A DNA stretch of 64,000 bases from Bacteroidales bacterium (GTDB lineage: Bacteria; Bacteroidota; Bacteroidia; Bacteroidales; UBA12077), in assembly GCA_013138975.1 (NCBI GenBank), contig WTBR01000132.1, positions 1 to 64,000 of the forward strand, written 5' to 3'. The first letter of the stretch is position 1, and every line of letters starts with the position of its first letter. Position numbers and translations under genes: made by a program. Below, in pieces: positions 27,192 through 37,066 of this stretch. The notes beneath the pieces were generated by a model that had not been told where the DNA came from, did not search any database, and worked only from the letters and a program-made list of their open reading frames with translations.

Positions 27192-28331
27192 TTAATTTGA
27201 ACTGTATAATTGTTTAATGTATTTTTGGATCAGTTCAATTTTGAAGTTTTCTGCTTTTATTTTTCTTTCATTATAAATTGCTCTGTTTTCTGATCGTTTT
27301 TTTGAATCAAATAAATCTGAACCATCTATTTCTTTTTGAAATTCTTCTGCAAAATAAAACTCAATTAATACTTCAGGATCTATTTTCCAAACTTTAATTG
27401 TATTATCACTTGAGCCACTTATTATATATTTATTGTCTGGACTTATATCAATATCGTTAACCGGTAAAGTATGATCAAGAAAGGTATTTATTTCTTCACC
27501 ACTTTTTACATCCCATAATTTTACAGACGCATCATATGAACCGGAAACAAGAAACCTATTATCCTTACTAAATTTAATACTCATTACACTTCTTTCATGA
27601 TTTGTAAGTACATGGAAGATTTTCATAGTCTCAAGATTCCAAATCTTTATATTTCCATCGCGAGATGAACTGGCTAAATATTTACCATCATTACTAAATG
27701 CCAAAGAGTATATATTGCTACCATGCCCTGAAAATGTATGTATAAGATCAAAGTTATCAAATGTATAAATTTCAATAGATCCATCTTTAGATCCACATGC
27801 AATTAAATTGTTGGTTTTTGAAAATGCAATAGCTAAAACACTCTTCTTATTATTTTCAAAAATATGTATGGTTTTACCTTCATTTAATTCCCATAATCTA
27901 AAATTGTTATCAAATGAACCACTTACCATAAATTGGTCGTTTTTTGATAATCCAACAGACCATACAGCAGTTGTATGCCCCGATAGGGATTTAACATACG
28001 ACCCATCTTTTTTCCAGATATTTATTGTTTTATCTCCAGCACTTATAAAATATTCTCCATTTGTTGAATATTCTAAATCATAAACTGTAGCATAGTGTCT
28101 TTGAATTGTATTTATTACTTCAAAAGTTTTAAAATCCCAGATTTTTATAGTTTCATCTTTAGAGCCGCTAATAAATTGTTTACCGTCAGGACTAAAGGCA
28201 AGGGAATGTACTTCGTTTGAATGTTCTTTTAATGAAGCTACAGGATTTTTATCTTTTTGAGCGTATAAATTCGTATTAATAACAGAAATTAAAAGAATTA
28301 GAACTAATAATTTTAATTTAAGATATCTCAT
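27192..28331 (-). CDS. secreted WD40-repeat protein
   Basis: 379 residues: signal peptide about 1-25 (ending NLYAQ) and seven WD40 repeats from about 35 to 315, each with GH or NH starts and IKIWD/FRLWE/VKLWD ends, enough to close one seven-bladed propeller. A short charged helical tail follows. Propellers act as binding platforms; no catalytic residue is expected. The gene follows a small membrane-protein gene with a 23-bp gap, so both are probably one transcript. Confidence 0.85.
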   Translation of the reverse strand: MRYLKLKLLVLILLISVINTNLYAQKDKNPVASLKEHSNEVHSLAFSPDGKQFISGSKDETIKIWDFKTFEVINTIQRHYATVYDLEYSTNGEYFISAGDKTINIWKKDGSYVKSLSGHTTAVWSVGLSKNDQFMVSGSFDNNFRLWELNEGKTIHIFENNKKSVLAIAFSKTNNLIACGSKDGSIEIYTFDNFDLIHTFSGHGSNIYSLAFSNDGKYLASSSRDGNIKIWNLETMKIFHVLTNHERSVMSIKFSKDNRFLVSGSYDASVKLWDVKSGEEINTFLDHTLPVNDIDISPDNKYIISGSSDNTIKVWKIDPEVLIEFYFAEEFQKEIDGSDLFDSKKRSENRAIYNERKIKAENFKIELIQKYIKQLYSSN

Positions 28332-28354
28332 ATAACTAAAAAAAGAATTTATTG

Positions 28355-28762
28355 TTATCGATTTTTATCAAAGAAATGTTTGGTAACAATCATTCCACTA
28401 GCCAATGTACCTCCAACGGCAATTCCTAAATTTACACTGCTAGCACTATTACTTGTGAAATTTTCAGGATCGTTTGTCAATATAAGTGTTGCAGTTGCTA
28501 CAGCTAAACCTCCTGCTACATATAACATTAGGTTATCCTTTTTTTTCTTTCTTCTTTTCTTCTTTAAATAAGAATAATCTATATTATTGGTAGTTTCAAA
28601 ATTTACAACCTGATACTTGAATTGTTGGTAGTTGTTGTTAATATTAACTTCAGTTTTGTTGCTAATATTTAGTAATAATGCATTATTCGATTCACCCGGA
28701 CTTATGGAATAAGATAGATTGAAAAAAAATACGCATAATATTAATAATATAATCTTCTTCAT
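28355..28762 (-). CDS. small membrane protein of unknown function
   Basis: 135 residues: signal peptide about 1-20, a polar stretch, a very basic KKKRRKKKKDN block (about 68-78), then two hydrophobic helices (about 80-97 and 108-125). I do not recognise a family. Cotranscribed with the downstream WD40 gene. Confidence 0.65.
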   Translation of the reverse strand: MKKIILLILCVFFFNLSYSISPGESNNALLLNISNKTEVNINNNYQQFKYQVVNFETTNNIDYSYLKKKRRKKKKDNLMLYVAGGLAVATATLILTNDPENFTSNSASSVNLGIAVGGTLASGMIVTKHFFDKNR

Positions 28763-29071
28763 TTTATATTGCTTTTTTAAGCAAGACCCTTTAGTTAACT
28801 CAAAACTACTATAATTAACTCATTAATTCCAAATTATAGAGATAATAATTATTAACTATTTGTTATGACATAAATTGCTACATAAGGTAGCCTGCTCAAA
28901 TATTATTAAATATTATTAATAGATTCTGCAAATATATGTTCTAAATATTACTCTATCGTAATTGTAGGTCATTGTTTCTTTTTATGAATTTGGTATTACG
29001 TGTTTTTAAATAATATGTTTGCTTAATTACTATATTTTAAAATGAAAATATAAAATTAAGGTTGTTTTATT
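28763..29071. other. gene-free AT-rich stretch
   Basis: Upstream region of the 28762 gene and downstream flank of repeat A'. Very AT-rich; short tandem ATATTATTAAAT near 28897-28920. No gene, terminator or clear promoter identified. Confidence 0.4.
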
Positions 29072-29215
29072 TAGTGCCTGTTTATAAACTTGAGTGTTTG
29101 ATTCAGAAAGTTTGAATTCGAGGCTTGTGAAGTCCTAGAATTGGGAGTTTATTTTTGTAAATAACCAATTATAGGGCGAGCGTAACGAAGAAATCGGACT
29201 TTATGGACAGACTCT
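29072..29215. repeat. dispersed repeat family A', diverged copy
   Basis: Shares TCAGAAAGTTTGA, GAGGCTTGTGAAG and the GCGAGCGTAACG...GGACTTTATGGACA end with 53461-53627, but the central ACTGAGC core has been lost. It ends 3 bp before the stop codon of the UbiA-type gene. Confidence 0.65.
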
Positions 29216-29217
29216 AC

Positions 29218-30102
29218 TTAGAACCAAATATCAATTACAAGCTCAGTAATTGTAAAAACAGCAAAAATAACACTAGCAATTCCATTGGTAGTAAAAAACG
29301 CAAGGTTGATCTTACTTAAATCATTAGGTTTTACTAAGGTGTGCTGATAAAATAATAATCCAATAAAAATAAAAGTTCCAATCCAATAATACATACCAAA
29401 TTGTACTAGATAGCCTGCAAAAATTACTATTAAAGCTGCTAAGATATGTAATAATGATGATGCTAATAGCGCTCCTTTTTTTCCAAAGAATACTGGAAGC
29501 GATTTTAACTCTTGTTCTTTATCAAAATCTAAATCTTGTAAAGCATAAATAATATCGAAACCACTAACCCAAAATAATACAACAAATGAGTACAAAATAG
29601 GTAATAAAGCAAATTTACCGCTTACTGCCAAATATGCACCGATTGGTGCAAGCGCTAAACCTAGACCTAATATTAAATGGCAAAGTGACGTGAATTTTTT
29701 TGTTAAACTGTAACCTAAAATAATTAGAAGAGCAATAGGTGATAATTTAAATGTTAATGTATTTATGAAATATGTGGTAATTATAAAAAGTATAGAGTTA
29801 ATAATTACAAATAAAAATGCGGACTTTGCGTTTATTATACCTGCGGGAATTTCTCGAATGGCTGTTCGAGGATTTTTAACATCAATCTCCCTGTCTATAA
29901 ATCGATTAAAAGCCATAGCAGCATTCCGTGCGAATATCATACAAAGAATTACAAATAATAAAAGTTTCCACTCAAATTCAGATTTAGTTTGATGTAATGC
30001 CAAAAAATAACCAATTAAGGCAAAAGGCATTGCAAAAATTGTATGTCCGAATTTTACTAGCGAAAGATAGTTTTTAACTTTTTTCTTAGTTTTTTTAATC
30101 AT
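29218..30102 (-). CDS. UbiA-type prenyltransferase, probably MqnP of futalosine menaquinone synthesis
   Basis: 294 residues, about eight or nine transmembrane helices. The prenyl-diphosphate Mg sites are NRFIDREIDVKNPRT (about 65-80) and DIIYALQDLDFDKE (about 182-195). Length and motif form fit the UbiA-like group used in the futalosine route rather than MenA, and an mqnA gene lies at 60133-60888 (inference). It would attach the polyprenyl chain to the aromatic precursor at the inner membrane. The macro-domain gene lies 33 bp upstream. Confidence 0.82.
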   Translation of the reverse strand: MIKKTKKKVKNYLSLVKFGHTIFAMPFALIGYFLALHQTKSEFEWKLLLFVILCMIFARNAAMAFNRFIDREIDVKNPRTAIREIPAGIINAKSAFLFVIINSILFIITTYFINTLTFKLSPIALLIILGYSLTKKFTSLCHLILGLGLALAPIGAYLAVSGKFALLPILYSFVVLFWVSGFDIIYALQDLDFDKEQELKSLPVFFGKKGALLASSLLHILAALIVIFAGYLVQFGMYYWIGTFIFIGLLFYQHTLVKPNDLSKINLAFFTTNGIASVIFAVFTITELVIDIWF

Positions 30103-30135
30103 CTTAAATAAATATGTTATTTAATACGAATGTGT

Positions 30136-30657
30136 TTAATTTTCTAAGGATAATTTGATTAGATTCACTTTATAGATGTCGTAATTTTCTTCATCGTAAC
30201 AAACGAAAAGTACTTTCTTTATTTTCTTGTTTCGATTTAAAAAATTATTGACAGTTCGAATAGCAATACTTGAAGCCAAATCTTTCGGAAAACGATAAAC
30301 ACCTGTACTTATATTTGGAAAGGCAATGCTGGATAAATTATTATCCAGAGCTAATTGTAAACTGTTTTTATAACAATTGGCTAAAAGCTGTGATTCATTA
30401 TTTATTCCTCCATGCCACACTGGACCAACTGTATGAATAATAAATTTAGTCATTAAATTATACGATCTTGTTATTTTTGATTCGCCTGTTTCACAACCAT
30501 TTAAACTACGGCATTCGTCTAGAAGTTCTGGGCCTGCTGCACGATGAATTGCACCATCAACGCCACCACCACCTAACAAAGATTTGTTAGCAGCATTCAC
30601 AATAGCATCAACATGCATTTTTGTAATATCTCCTTTGACTAACTCAATATTTGGCAT
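30136..30657 (-). CDS. macro-domain O-acetyl-ADP-ribose deacetylase-like protein
   Basis: 173 residues from the preferred ATG at 30655-30657. The frame continues upstream to 30744, but the extra 29 residues are hydrophobic and not part of the domain. Motifs GDITKMHVDAIVNAAN, LLGGGGVDGAIH and NISTGVYRFP mark a MacroD-type ADP-ribose binding domain. It should hydrolyse O-acetyl-ADP-ribose or remove ADP-ribose from targets. Cotranscribed with the UbiA-type gene. No toxin partner nearby. Confidence 0.88.
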   Translation of the reverse strand: MPNIELVKGDITKMHVDAIVNAANKSLLGGGGVDGAIHRAAGPELLDECRSLNGCETGESKITRSYNLMTKFIIHTVGPVWHGGINNESQLLANCYKNSLQLALDNNLSSIAFPNISTGVYRFPKDLASSIAIRTVNNFLNRNKKIKKVLFVCYDEENYDIYKVNLIKLSLEN

Positions 30658-30802
30658 ATACCAGGTTTTTTTAGATAACAGTGAGTAAAGTTTAATGTTA
30701 AAATTACTGAATATATTTAATAGATTCAGTAATTTAATATACACTTGGCATCGTTAAATTAAAAAATAATTTAACTCGAAACTTTAAATTTCGAACTTTA
30801 AA

Positions 30803-33250
30803 CTATCTGATTTGTGCTCCTAATTCTTTTTCAAAAACTCTAATAAAGTTATTAGTGATTTTGTCTATTTGTTTGTCTGTTAGGGTTTTGTGTTCGTCTT
30901 GTAAAATAAAACTTACAGCATATGATTTTTTGTTTGCACCTAATTTTTCACCTTCAAAAACATCAAATAATGAAACTTTCTTTAAAAGTTTTCTTTCGGT
31001 TTTAAAAGCCAGTTCTTTAATTTTAGCGAACCGAACTTCTTTATCTAATAATAAAGCTAAATCACGTTTAACTTCCGGATACTTAGGTATATCGGTATAA
31101 CGAATATTATTTTTTACAGAAAGTTTTAATACAGCATCCCAAGAAAATTCTGCAAAATAAACCTTGGTGTCAATATCAAAGGTTTTTAATACTTTTTTAT
31201 TTAAAATTCCAAAGTTAACAATTTGATTTTTATTGTATTGGTAGCTTAAGCCTTCAATAAAAATGTCAGATGAAACCTCTTCGCTTTCAATTTGGTTTAA
31301 ATTAAAACCCAATTTTTCTAATATATTTTCAACATAAGATTTTAATAAAAAGAAGCTGGTAGCTTCCTCTTTACTTATCCAATTTTCTTCGGTTTTGTTA
31401 CCGGTAATAAATAAAGCTAAATGTTGTTCTTCGTCATATTTCTTAAGTGGGTTCTCACTATCTGTATCTTTTAGATAATAGCAATTTCCGAATTCATATA
31501 ATTTTAAATCAGCATTTTTTCTGTTCTGATTGTAAATAACTGACTCTAAACCACCAAACAATAAAGTTTGACGCATTACATTTAAATCATTACTTAATGG
31601 ATTTAAAATTTTAACCAGATTAGTAGGCTTAAATGATTCCAGATTATTATAGTAATCAGCTTTAGTAAGCGAATTACACATAATCTCGTTATAAGCATTT
31701 GCACTTAAGATATCGGAAATAGTATTCTGAATTTTTTCTTTGTCAGGTTTTGGCGAATAAGATAAAGATGAATTAACATGGTCTGATATTTCTATATTGT
31801 TATATCCGTAAATACGCAATATTTCTTCAATCACATCAACCTCACGTCTTACATCAACTCTATATGTAGGAACCTCAAGATCTAATTTCTCTTCATCTTC
31901 ATTAATTATTTTTATATCCAATGATTCAAGAATACTTCTTACCTTTTCTTTTTCAATTTCTTTACCAATAAGTCGTTTCAGATTTCTGAAAGTTAAGTCA
32001 ACTTTATAATCTGCAACAGGTTCCGGATAAACATCTATAATGTTAGAAGATATTTCACCTCCGGCAATTTCTTTTATTAATAAGGAAGCACGTTTAAGTG
32101 CATAAACTGTTATGTTTGGATCAGAACCGCGTTCAAAACGAAACGAAGCATCAGTGTGTAAATCATGTCGTTTAGATGTTTTTCTCACATAAACAGAATT
32201 GAAATGAGCACTTTCAATGAAAATGTTTTTCGTATTATCTGAAACGCCGGATGTCATTCCACCAAAAACACCCGCAATACACATTCCTTTATTTTCATCG
32301 CAAATCATTAAATCATTGGCAGATAGTTTTCTTTCTGCTTCATCAAGAGTCACAAAAGGAGTCTCTTCGGGTAGCGTTTTAATTATTACCTTGTTACCTT
32401 CAATTTTATCAGCATCGAAAAAGTGTAAAGGTTGTCCTGTTTCATGTAATACAAAGTTTGAGATATCAACCAGATTATTTATTGGATTTAATCCAATGGC
32501 TTTAAGTCTGTTCTGTAACCATTCAGGTGAAGGTTCAACTTTTACATTCGAAATCGTTACACCTGTATACCGAGGACAAGCTTCAGTATTTTCAACAATA
32601 ATCTCTATAGGTAAATTGTTATTATCAACATTAAAAGCATCAACAGATGGCTTTGTAAGTTCTGTTTTTTCTGTAAGACTTAAGAAAGCCGCCAAGTCAC
32701 GTGCTGTGCCGATATGCGAAGCACCATCTATTCTGTTTGGTGTTAATCCAATTTCAAAAACAGAATCAGTTTCAATGTTAAAATATTCTTTTGCAGGCAT
32801 TCCTATTTTTGCAGAATCATCTAAAACCATAATTCCATCATGCGATTTTCCTAATCCAATTTCATCTTCAGCACAAATCATTCCTTCTGAGGGTTCGCCT
32901 CGCATTTTGGCTTTTTTTATTTTAAAACCTTCGTTATCTGAGTAAAGTGTTGTACCAACTGTTGCAATTACAACTTTCTGTCCTTCAGCTACGTTTGGGG
33001 CACCACATACAATTGGCAACTCATTATCAGCACCAATATTAACGGTAGTAACAGAAAGTTTATCTGCATTTGGATGCTTCTTGCAAGAAGTAACCTGACC
33101 AATAACTAATCCTTCTAATCCACCTTTAACCGATTCGAATTGTTCTAAACCTTCAACTTCAAGTCCCGTGTCGGTAAGTATTGTGGAAACTTCATCTACA
33201 GATAAATCAGTTTTTATATAGTTCTTTAACCAGTTGTATGATATCTTCAT
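30803..33250 (-). CDS. pheT: phenylalanine-tRNA ligase beta subunit
   Basis: 815 residues, the usual length. Domain order: N-terminal MKISYNWLKNYI, an OB-fold tRNA-binding domain (about 40-150, with HPNADKLSVTTV), B3/B4 editing domain (about 210-390), B5 (about 410-480), a catalytic-like core, and the C-terminal ferredoxin-fold anticodon-binding domain (about 720-815, YPEVKRDLALLLD). Works with PheS, whose gene is not in the window. A single transcript. Confidence 0.96.
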   Translation of the reverse strand: MKISYNWLKNYIKTDLSVDEVSTILTDTGLEVEGLEQFESVKGGLEGLVIGQVTSCKKHPNADKLSVTTVNIGADNELPIVCGAPNVAEGQKVVIATVGTTLYSDNEGFKIKKAKMRGEPSEGMICAEDEIGLGKSHDGIMVLDDSAKIGMPAKEYFNIETDSVFEIGLTPNRIDGASHIGTARDLAAFLSLTEKTELTKPSVDAFNVDNNNLPIEIIVENTEACPRYTGVTISNVKVEPSPEWLQNRLKAIGLNPINNLVDISNFVLHETGQPLHFFDADKIEGNKVIIKTLPEETPFVTLDEAERKLSANDLMICDENKGMCIAGVFGGMTSGVSDNTKNIFIESAHFNSVYVRKTSKRHDLHTDASFRFERGSDPNITVYALKRASLLIKEIAGGEISSNIIDVYPEPVADYKVDLTFRNLKRLIGKEIEKEKVRSILESLDIKIINEDEEKLDLEVPTYRVDVRREVDVIEEILRIYGYNNIEISDHVNSSLSYSPKPDKEKIQNTISDILSANAYNEIMCNSLTKADYYNNLESFKPTNLVKILNPLSNDLNVMRQTLLFGGLESVIYNQNRKNADLKLYEFGNCYYLKDTDSENPLKKYDEEQHLALFITGNKTEENWISKEEATSFFLLKSYVENILEKLGFNLNQIESEEVSSDIFIEGLSYQYNKNQIVNFGILNKKVLKTFDIDTKVYFAEFSWDAVLKLSVKNNIRYTDIPKYPEVKRDLALLLDKEVRFAKIKELAFKTERKLLKKVSLFDVFEGEKLGANKKSYAVSFILQDEHKTLTDKQIDKITNNFIRVFEKELGAQIR

Positions 33251-33558
33251 GTGAAATATATTTATTTGCTTTAAAATGAATTAGCAAAAATATAAAAAAA
33301 TGAGTAAGAAATTAGGTTTGAGGCATCGATTTTATGTTAATCAAAATTGACTGGTGACATTTGCTTGTTTTTTTACTGTATTTTTCGAAGATGAAGAAAA
33401 TTAATGTTAGTAATAAAGTAATTAATACAAATTCCTATATTTAAATTGCTCTATAGTCTTTCAAATATAGAAGGACTATAAAACAACTAAAACCTTATAA
33501 AGGCTTGTTCTATTCTGAATTGGTTTAGAGGACTTGTATTGATTTATATTATTATATA
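33251..33558. other. gene-free AT-rich stretch between pheT and the STAS-like gene
   Basis: Upstream region of pheT. No repeat, terminator or open frame that I can support. Confidence 0.4.
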
Positions 33559-33954
33559 TTATAAATCAGGGTCTAAAGCATCTTTAACCCAATTTATAGC
33601 AGTATTAATTGGATCGCTATTGTTTGAGGAATCAATATACCTTTCAGTTGAGTAGATTCCAGATTGAATTGCTAAATTTTTAAATTGAGAACATATTTTT
33701 TCATTATTTAAAATTACAGCAGATCTTTTCATCCCTTTTGCTTTGTACTTTTTTTGGCCATTAACCATTAATGCTTGAGATTCAGAAGATAAAGCTTGTA
33801 GGTCTTTCATATTAATAATTACACCAAAAGATGAACTTTTTTCTGTTGATAAAATTCGTTCAGATTCATCACTCCATCGTTGCATTTCATCTGGATCTAT
33901 TAATCCGGAAAATGTTAATATGTATCCTGATGTACGTCTTTCAATTTTATACAT
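33559..33954 (-). CDS. small STAS/SpoIIAA-like protein, unknown role
   Basis: 131 residues without signal peptide or membrane helix. The pattern of an N-terminal strand pair (YILTFSGLIDPDEMQRW), a central helix and FGVIINMKDLQALS resembles the STAS/SpoIIAA-like fold, but I see no certain phosphorylatable serine and assign it only tentatively. A single gene. Confidence 0.5.
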   Translation of the reverse strand: MYKIERRTSGYILTFSGLIDPDEMQRWSDESERILSTEKSSSFGVIINMKDLQALSSESQALMVNGQKKYKAKGMKRSAVILNNEKICSQFKNLAIQSGIYSTERYIDSSNNSDPINTAINWVKDALDPDL

Positions 33955-34260
33955 TATAAATAAATTATTAGATAATTACCTACTCTTTCCCAGGTTTTCG
34001 GTATCCCCATTATAATAAAATACGAATTGATTTATCGTTATTTTAAGTTGAAAACTTAATTGCATTTAATATGAATGAGAAATGGTTCTTAAGACTTTTC
34101 ATACATAATATTGTAAACAAGCTAAACTATAATTTGTTTGATATACAAATTGATCTCTTAAATAGAGAAGTAAATTATTCTTCAAAAATGATTTAAAAAC
34201 CGATTGTTTTTATAAACTTTGAACATAGAACTTTAAACTTGAAACTTAAACTGTTTTGAA
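33955..34260. other. intergenic region between the divergent STAS-like gene and surE
   Basis: AT-rich. The right end holds TTG at 34239-34241, 19 nt before the -7 element of surE. Two near-copies of a short word (ACTTTGAAC.., ACTTTAAACTTGAAACTTAAA) occur at 34217-34250. Nothing else supported. Confidence 0.4.
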
Positions 34261-34268
34261 TATCTTTG
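34261..34268 (+). promoter_or_regulatory. -7 promoter element (TATCTTTG) of surE
   Basis: Exact TAxxTTTG match with a TTG 19 nt upstream. It decides the surE start: the in-frame TTG at 34266 lies inside this element and cannot be the start codon. Confidence 0.6.
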
Positions 34269-34286
34269 CATATTAACAAAATAACG

Positions 34287-35078
34287 ATGGAGGAGGAGAT
34301 GAATAAACCCTTAATTTTAGTTACAAACGATGACGGCGTAAATGCAAAAGGAATTTCTGCATTAGTTGAAATGGTAAAGCCATTAGGTGAAGTAATTGTC
34401 ATGGCTCCTTTTCATGGTAATTCAGGAATGTCGCATGCTATTACTGTAAAAATACCTATTCGATATAAAAAAATACGTGAAGAGGAAAATGTAACTGTAT
34501 ATGGCTGTAGCGGAACTCCTGCAGACTGTGTTAAGCTAGCAATAAGTGAAATATTGCATCGTAAACCGGATGTTTTGGTGTCAGGAATCAATCATGGTTC
34601 TAATTCATCAATTAGCATTATATATTCAGGTACAATGGGTGCAGTAATCGAAGGTTGTGTTAACGGAATTCAATCGGTTGGGTTTTCATTGCTTGACTAT
34701 GCAAGTGACGCTGATTTTTCTTCTACAATCGATCATGGACGTAAAATTGTTTCAAATGTTTTAGAAAACAGTTTGCCTGATCTCACCTGTTTAAATGTGA
34801 ATTTCCCTGCAATTAAAAAAGATGAAATTAAAGGGATAAAGATTTGTCGTCAGGCAAAAGGAATGTGGAAAGAAGAATTTGATAAACGAATGGATCCTCG
34901 CAGTGGAGAGTATTTTTGGTTAACAGGCTATTTTGAGAATTGTGAAAATGGTTCGACAGATACAGATGAATGGGCTTTGGCGAATAATTATATCTCAATT
35001 GTTCCAGTTGAGATTGATTTTACTGCATACGACAAAATAGATTACTTTAAAAAATGGAATTATGAGCTCAAAGATTAA
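34287..35078 (+). CDS. surE: 5'/3'-nucleotidase SurE
   Basis: 263 residues from ATG 34287; ATG 34299 is an equally good start, only four codons later, and AGGAGG lies between them. PLILVTNDDGVNAKG holds the metal-binding DD pair; GTPADCV, VSGINHGSN and YSGTMGAVIEG are the other SurE motifs. A metal-dependent phosphatase on nucleoside monophosphates. Overlaps the next gene by 17 bp and is followed by lpxB, a frequent Bacteroidota order. Confidence 0.95.
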   Translation: MEEEMNKPLILVTNDDGVNAKGISALVEMVKPLGEVIVMAPFHGNSGMSHAITVKIPIRYKKIREEENVTVYGCSGTPADCVKLAISEILHRKPDVLVSGINHGSNSSISIIYSGTMGAVIEGCVNGIQSVGFSLLDYASDADFSSTIDHGRKIVSNVLENSLPDLTCLNVNFPAIKKDEIKGIKICRQAKGMWKEEFDKRMDPRSGEYFWLTGYFENCENGSTDTDEWALANNYISIVPVEIDFTAYDKIDYFKKWNYELKD

Positions 35079-35355
35079 TAATATTAAATTGGGAATGTTA
35101 CTTGGTATAATTGCTCCGATACTTTCTATGTTGGTAATTTACTTGGTTAAGTTTTCGGAATACAACTTTCAAGAATTAATTGACTTCTTGCTTGCAAGAA
35201 GAATTTTTACAAAGATTATAAGCCTTTGCGTTATTCCAAATTTGGCATTATTCTTTTTCTTTTTAAATAAGAATTATTACTATTCTGCACGAGGAGTGTT
35301 AATTTCAACAGTATTATTTGCACTATTTGTATTTATAAGCAAATTTGCACTGTAA
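35062..35355 (+). CDS. small three-helix membrane protein between surE and lpxB
   Basis: 97 residues with hydrophobic helices at about 10-28, 48-66 and 76-95. No known motif. Its start overlaps the end of surE by 17 bp, which indicates translational coupling. Function unknown; linkage to surE and lpxB suggests an envelope role (inference). Confidence 0.75.
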   Translation: MSSKINNIKLGMLLGIIAPILSMLVIYLVKFSEYNFQELIDFLLARRIFTKIISLCVIPNLALFFFFLNKNYYYSARGVLISTVLFALFVFISKFAL

Positions 35356-35410
35356 CGCAATAAGTTAATGAATAATATTATTTAAAATTTTAAGGAAATA
35401 AGATATATAT

Positions 35411-35550
35411 AAAGAGGCTGTCCAAAAGGTCAGAAAGTTGTCTATACTTCGACACGCTCAGTATGACAATTTTCTGTTAATCAGTTTGTCACACTAAACT
35501 ATGTCACCCTGAGCTTGTCGAAGGGTTTTTGTTTTACAATACATTTTGTC
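35411..35550. repeat. dispersed repeat family C
   Basis: Non-coding block between surE-97aa and lpxB. Starts AGAGGCTGTCCAAAAGGTC and contains CTTCGACACGCTCAGTATGAC and, inverted to it, CACCCTGAGCTTGTCGAAGG. The paired cores can fold into a long hairpin. Shares the CTGAGCTTGTCGAAG core with families A and B but no other sequence. Confidence 0.7.
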
Positions 35551-35589
35551 AGCTTAATTAGAAAACAACAAACTGTTAAAATCTAAAAA

Positions 35590-36711
35590 ATGAAATACTA
35601 TATTGTTGCAGGCGAAGCTTCCGGAGATTTACACGGATCAAATCTTTTAAAAGGATTGAAAATGGTTGATCCTGAACTTGAATTTAGATTTTGGGGTGGC
35701 GATTTAATGCAAGAACAAGGAGGGGAACTTGTTAAGCACTACAAAGAAACTGCAATAATGGGATTTGTTGAGGTATTAATGAATCTTGGAAAAATAAAAA
35801 AGTTCTTAGCCGAATGCAAAGAAGATATCATACAATATAATCCTGATGTGTTAATTTTAATCGATTACCCGGGATTTAATCTTCGTATAGCAGAGTTTGC
35901 AAAATCAAAAGGATTAAAAACCTACTATTATATATCGCCTAAGATATGGGCATGGAAAGAGTCTCGAATTGTTAAGATAAAAGCATTTGTAGATAAGATG
36001 TTTGTGATTTTTCCATTTGAAGTTGATTATTTTAAAAAACACAATTATCCTGTCGATTATGCAGGAAACCCTTTACTGGATGCAGTTCAGGAAAAGATCG
36101 ATGAGAAGAGCAGTTTTGATGATTTTATCGATAAAAATAAATTGGAAAATAAACCTGTAATTGGCATTCTGGCCGGAAGCAGAAAACAAGAAATAGATCG
36201 GAATTTGGGTATTATGTTAAAAATTATTCCTAATTATAAAGATCATCAGTTTGTAATAGCAGCTGCACCTTCCATAGAACATGATTATTATAATAAATTT
36301 ATTGAAGGCCATAATGTTAAAGTAGTATTTAATCAAACTTACGATGTGTTAAAGTATTCAACTGCCGCACTGGTAACATCGGGAACAGCAACTCTTGAAG
36401 CAGCCTTGTTTAATGTGCCGCAAGTAGTTTGTTATAGAGCAGGAAATATATCATATTATATTGCGAAACAATTTATTAAAATTGAATATGCTTCTTTAGT
36501 TAATCTTATAATGGGTTATGAAGTGGTTCGCGAGCTTATACAGTTTGATATGAAACCGGAAATGGTTAAAATGGAGTTAGATAAAATTCTTTTTGAAACT
36601 GATTCTCGGAAAAAAATATTGGATGCTTATAAAAATCTTCGAGAAGTTTTGGGAGGAACAGGAGCATCCAAAAGAGTTGCGAAACTTATTTATGATTATC
36701 TTAAAAAATAA
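35590..36711 (+). CDS. lpxB: lipid-A-disaccharide synthase
   Basis: 373 residues of glycosyltransferase family 19. N-terminal YYIVAGEASGDLHGSNL, central ISPKIWAWKESR, GILAGSRKQEI and SGTATLEAAL (the nucleotide-sugar binding region) are all present. Condenses UDP-2,3-diacylglucosamine with lipid X at the inner membrane face. Length normal. It is separated from the 97-residue gene by a family C repeat, so it may have its own promoter. Confidence 0.96.
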   Translation: MKYYIVAGEASGDLHGSNLLKGLKMVDPELEFRFWGGDLMQEQGGELVKHYKETAIMGFVEVLMNLGKIKKFLAECKEDIIQYNPDVLILIDYPGFNLRIAEFAKSKGLKTYYYISPKIWAWKESRIVKIKAFVDKMFVIFPFEVDYFKKHNYPVDYAGNPLLDAVQEKIDEKSSFDDFIDKNKLENKPVIGILAGSRKQEIDRNLGIMLKIIPNYKDHQFVIAAAPSIEHDYYNKFIEGHNVKVVFNQTYDVLKYSTAALVTSGTATLEAALFNVPQVVCYRAGNISYYIAKQFIKIEYASLVNLIMGYEVVRELIQFDMKPEMVKMELDKILFETDSRKKILDAYKNLREVLGGTGASKRVAKLIYDYLKK

Positions 36712-36762
36712 ATAAGTTGTAACAAATTAGTGGTAATATTCATAATTTAAACTTTATAAAAA

Positions 36763-37032
36763 AGCCACAGATTCACAGATTACCATAAATCCGCAAGCTG
36801 TGCCACGACTTTTATAATAATTAGTAAATAAACTGCAATTTGTGGTCATCTGTTTAAGTGAGTCGTACTATAGCTATTTACTTAATCTACAAACGAATGA
36901 GAATTCACTTGTAGATATTAGGGATTATATAAAACTGAAAATGCCATAAGAAATTATTTTTAACAAATCCGCCAACTATTTTTGAACACATTACTATAAT
37001 TTTTATTCATTAAAAATCTGTGAATCAGTGGC
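36763..37032. repeat. element with inverted ends (GCCACAGATTCACAGATT)
   Basis: The 355-bp gap after lpxB is bounded by GCCACAGATTCACAGATT at 36763 and AATCTGTGAATCAGTGGC at 37015, matching in 17 of 18 positions as an inverted repeat. The interior contains TGTGCCACGAC, part of the CCGTAGCACGG-like word family. No open frame. Looks like a non-coding mobile or REP-type element. Confidence 0.55.
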
Positions 37033-37066
37033 AATCATTAGTTTAAATAACACTGATTATTTACAA

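Noticed and set aside
32217..32945. 242-codon plus-strand frame
   Set aside because: Lies entirely antisense to pheT, whose domains and length are complete; codon pattern is that of an opposite-strand shadow.
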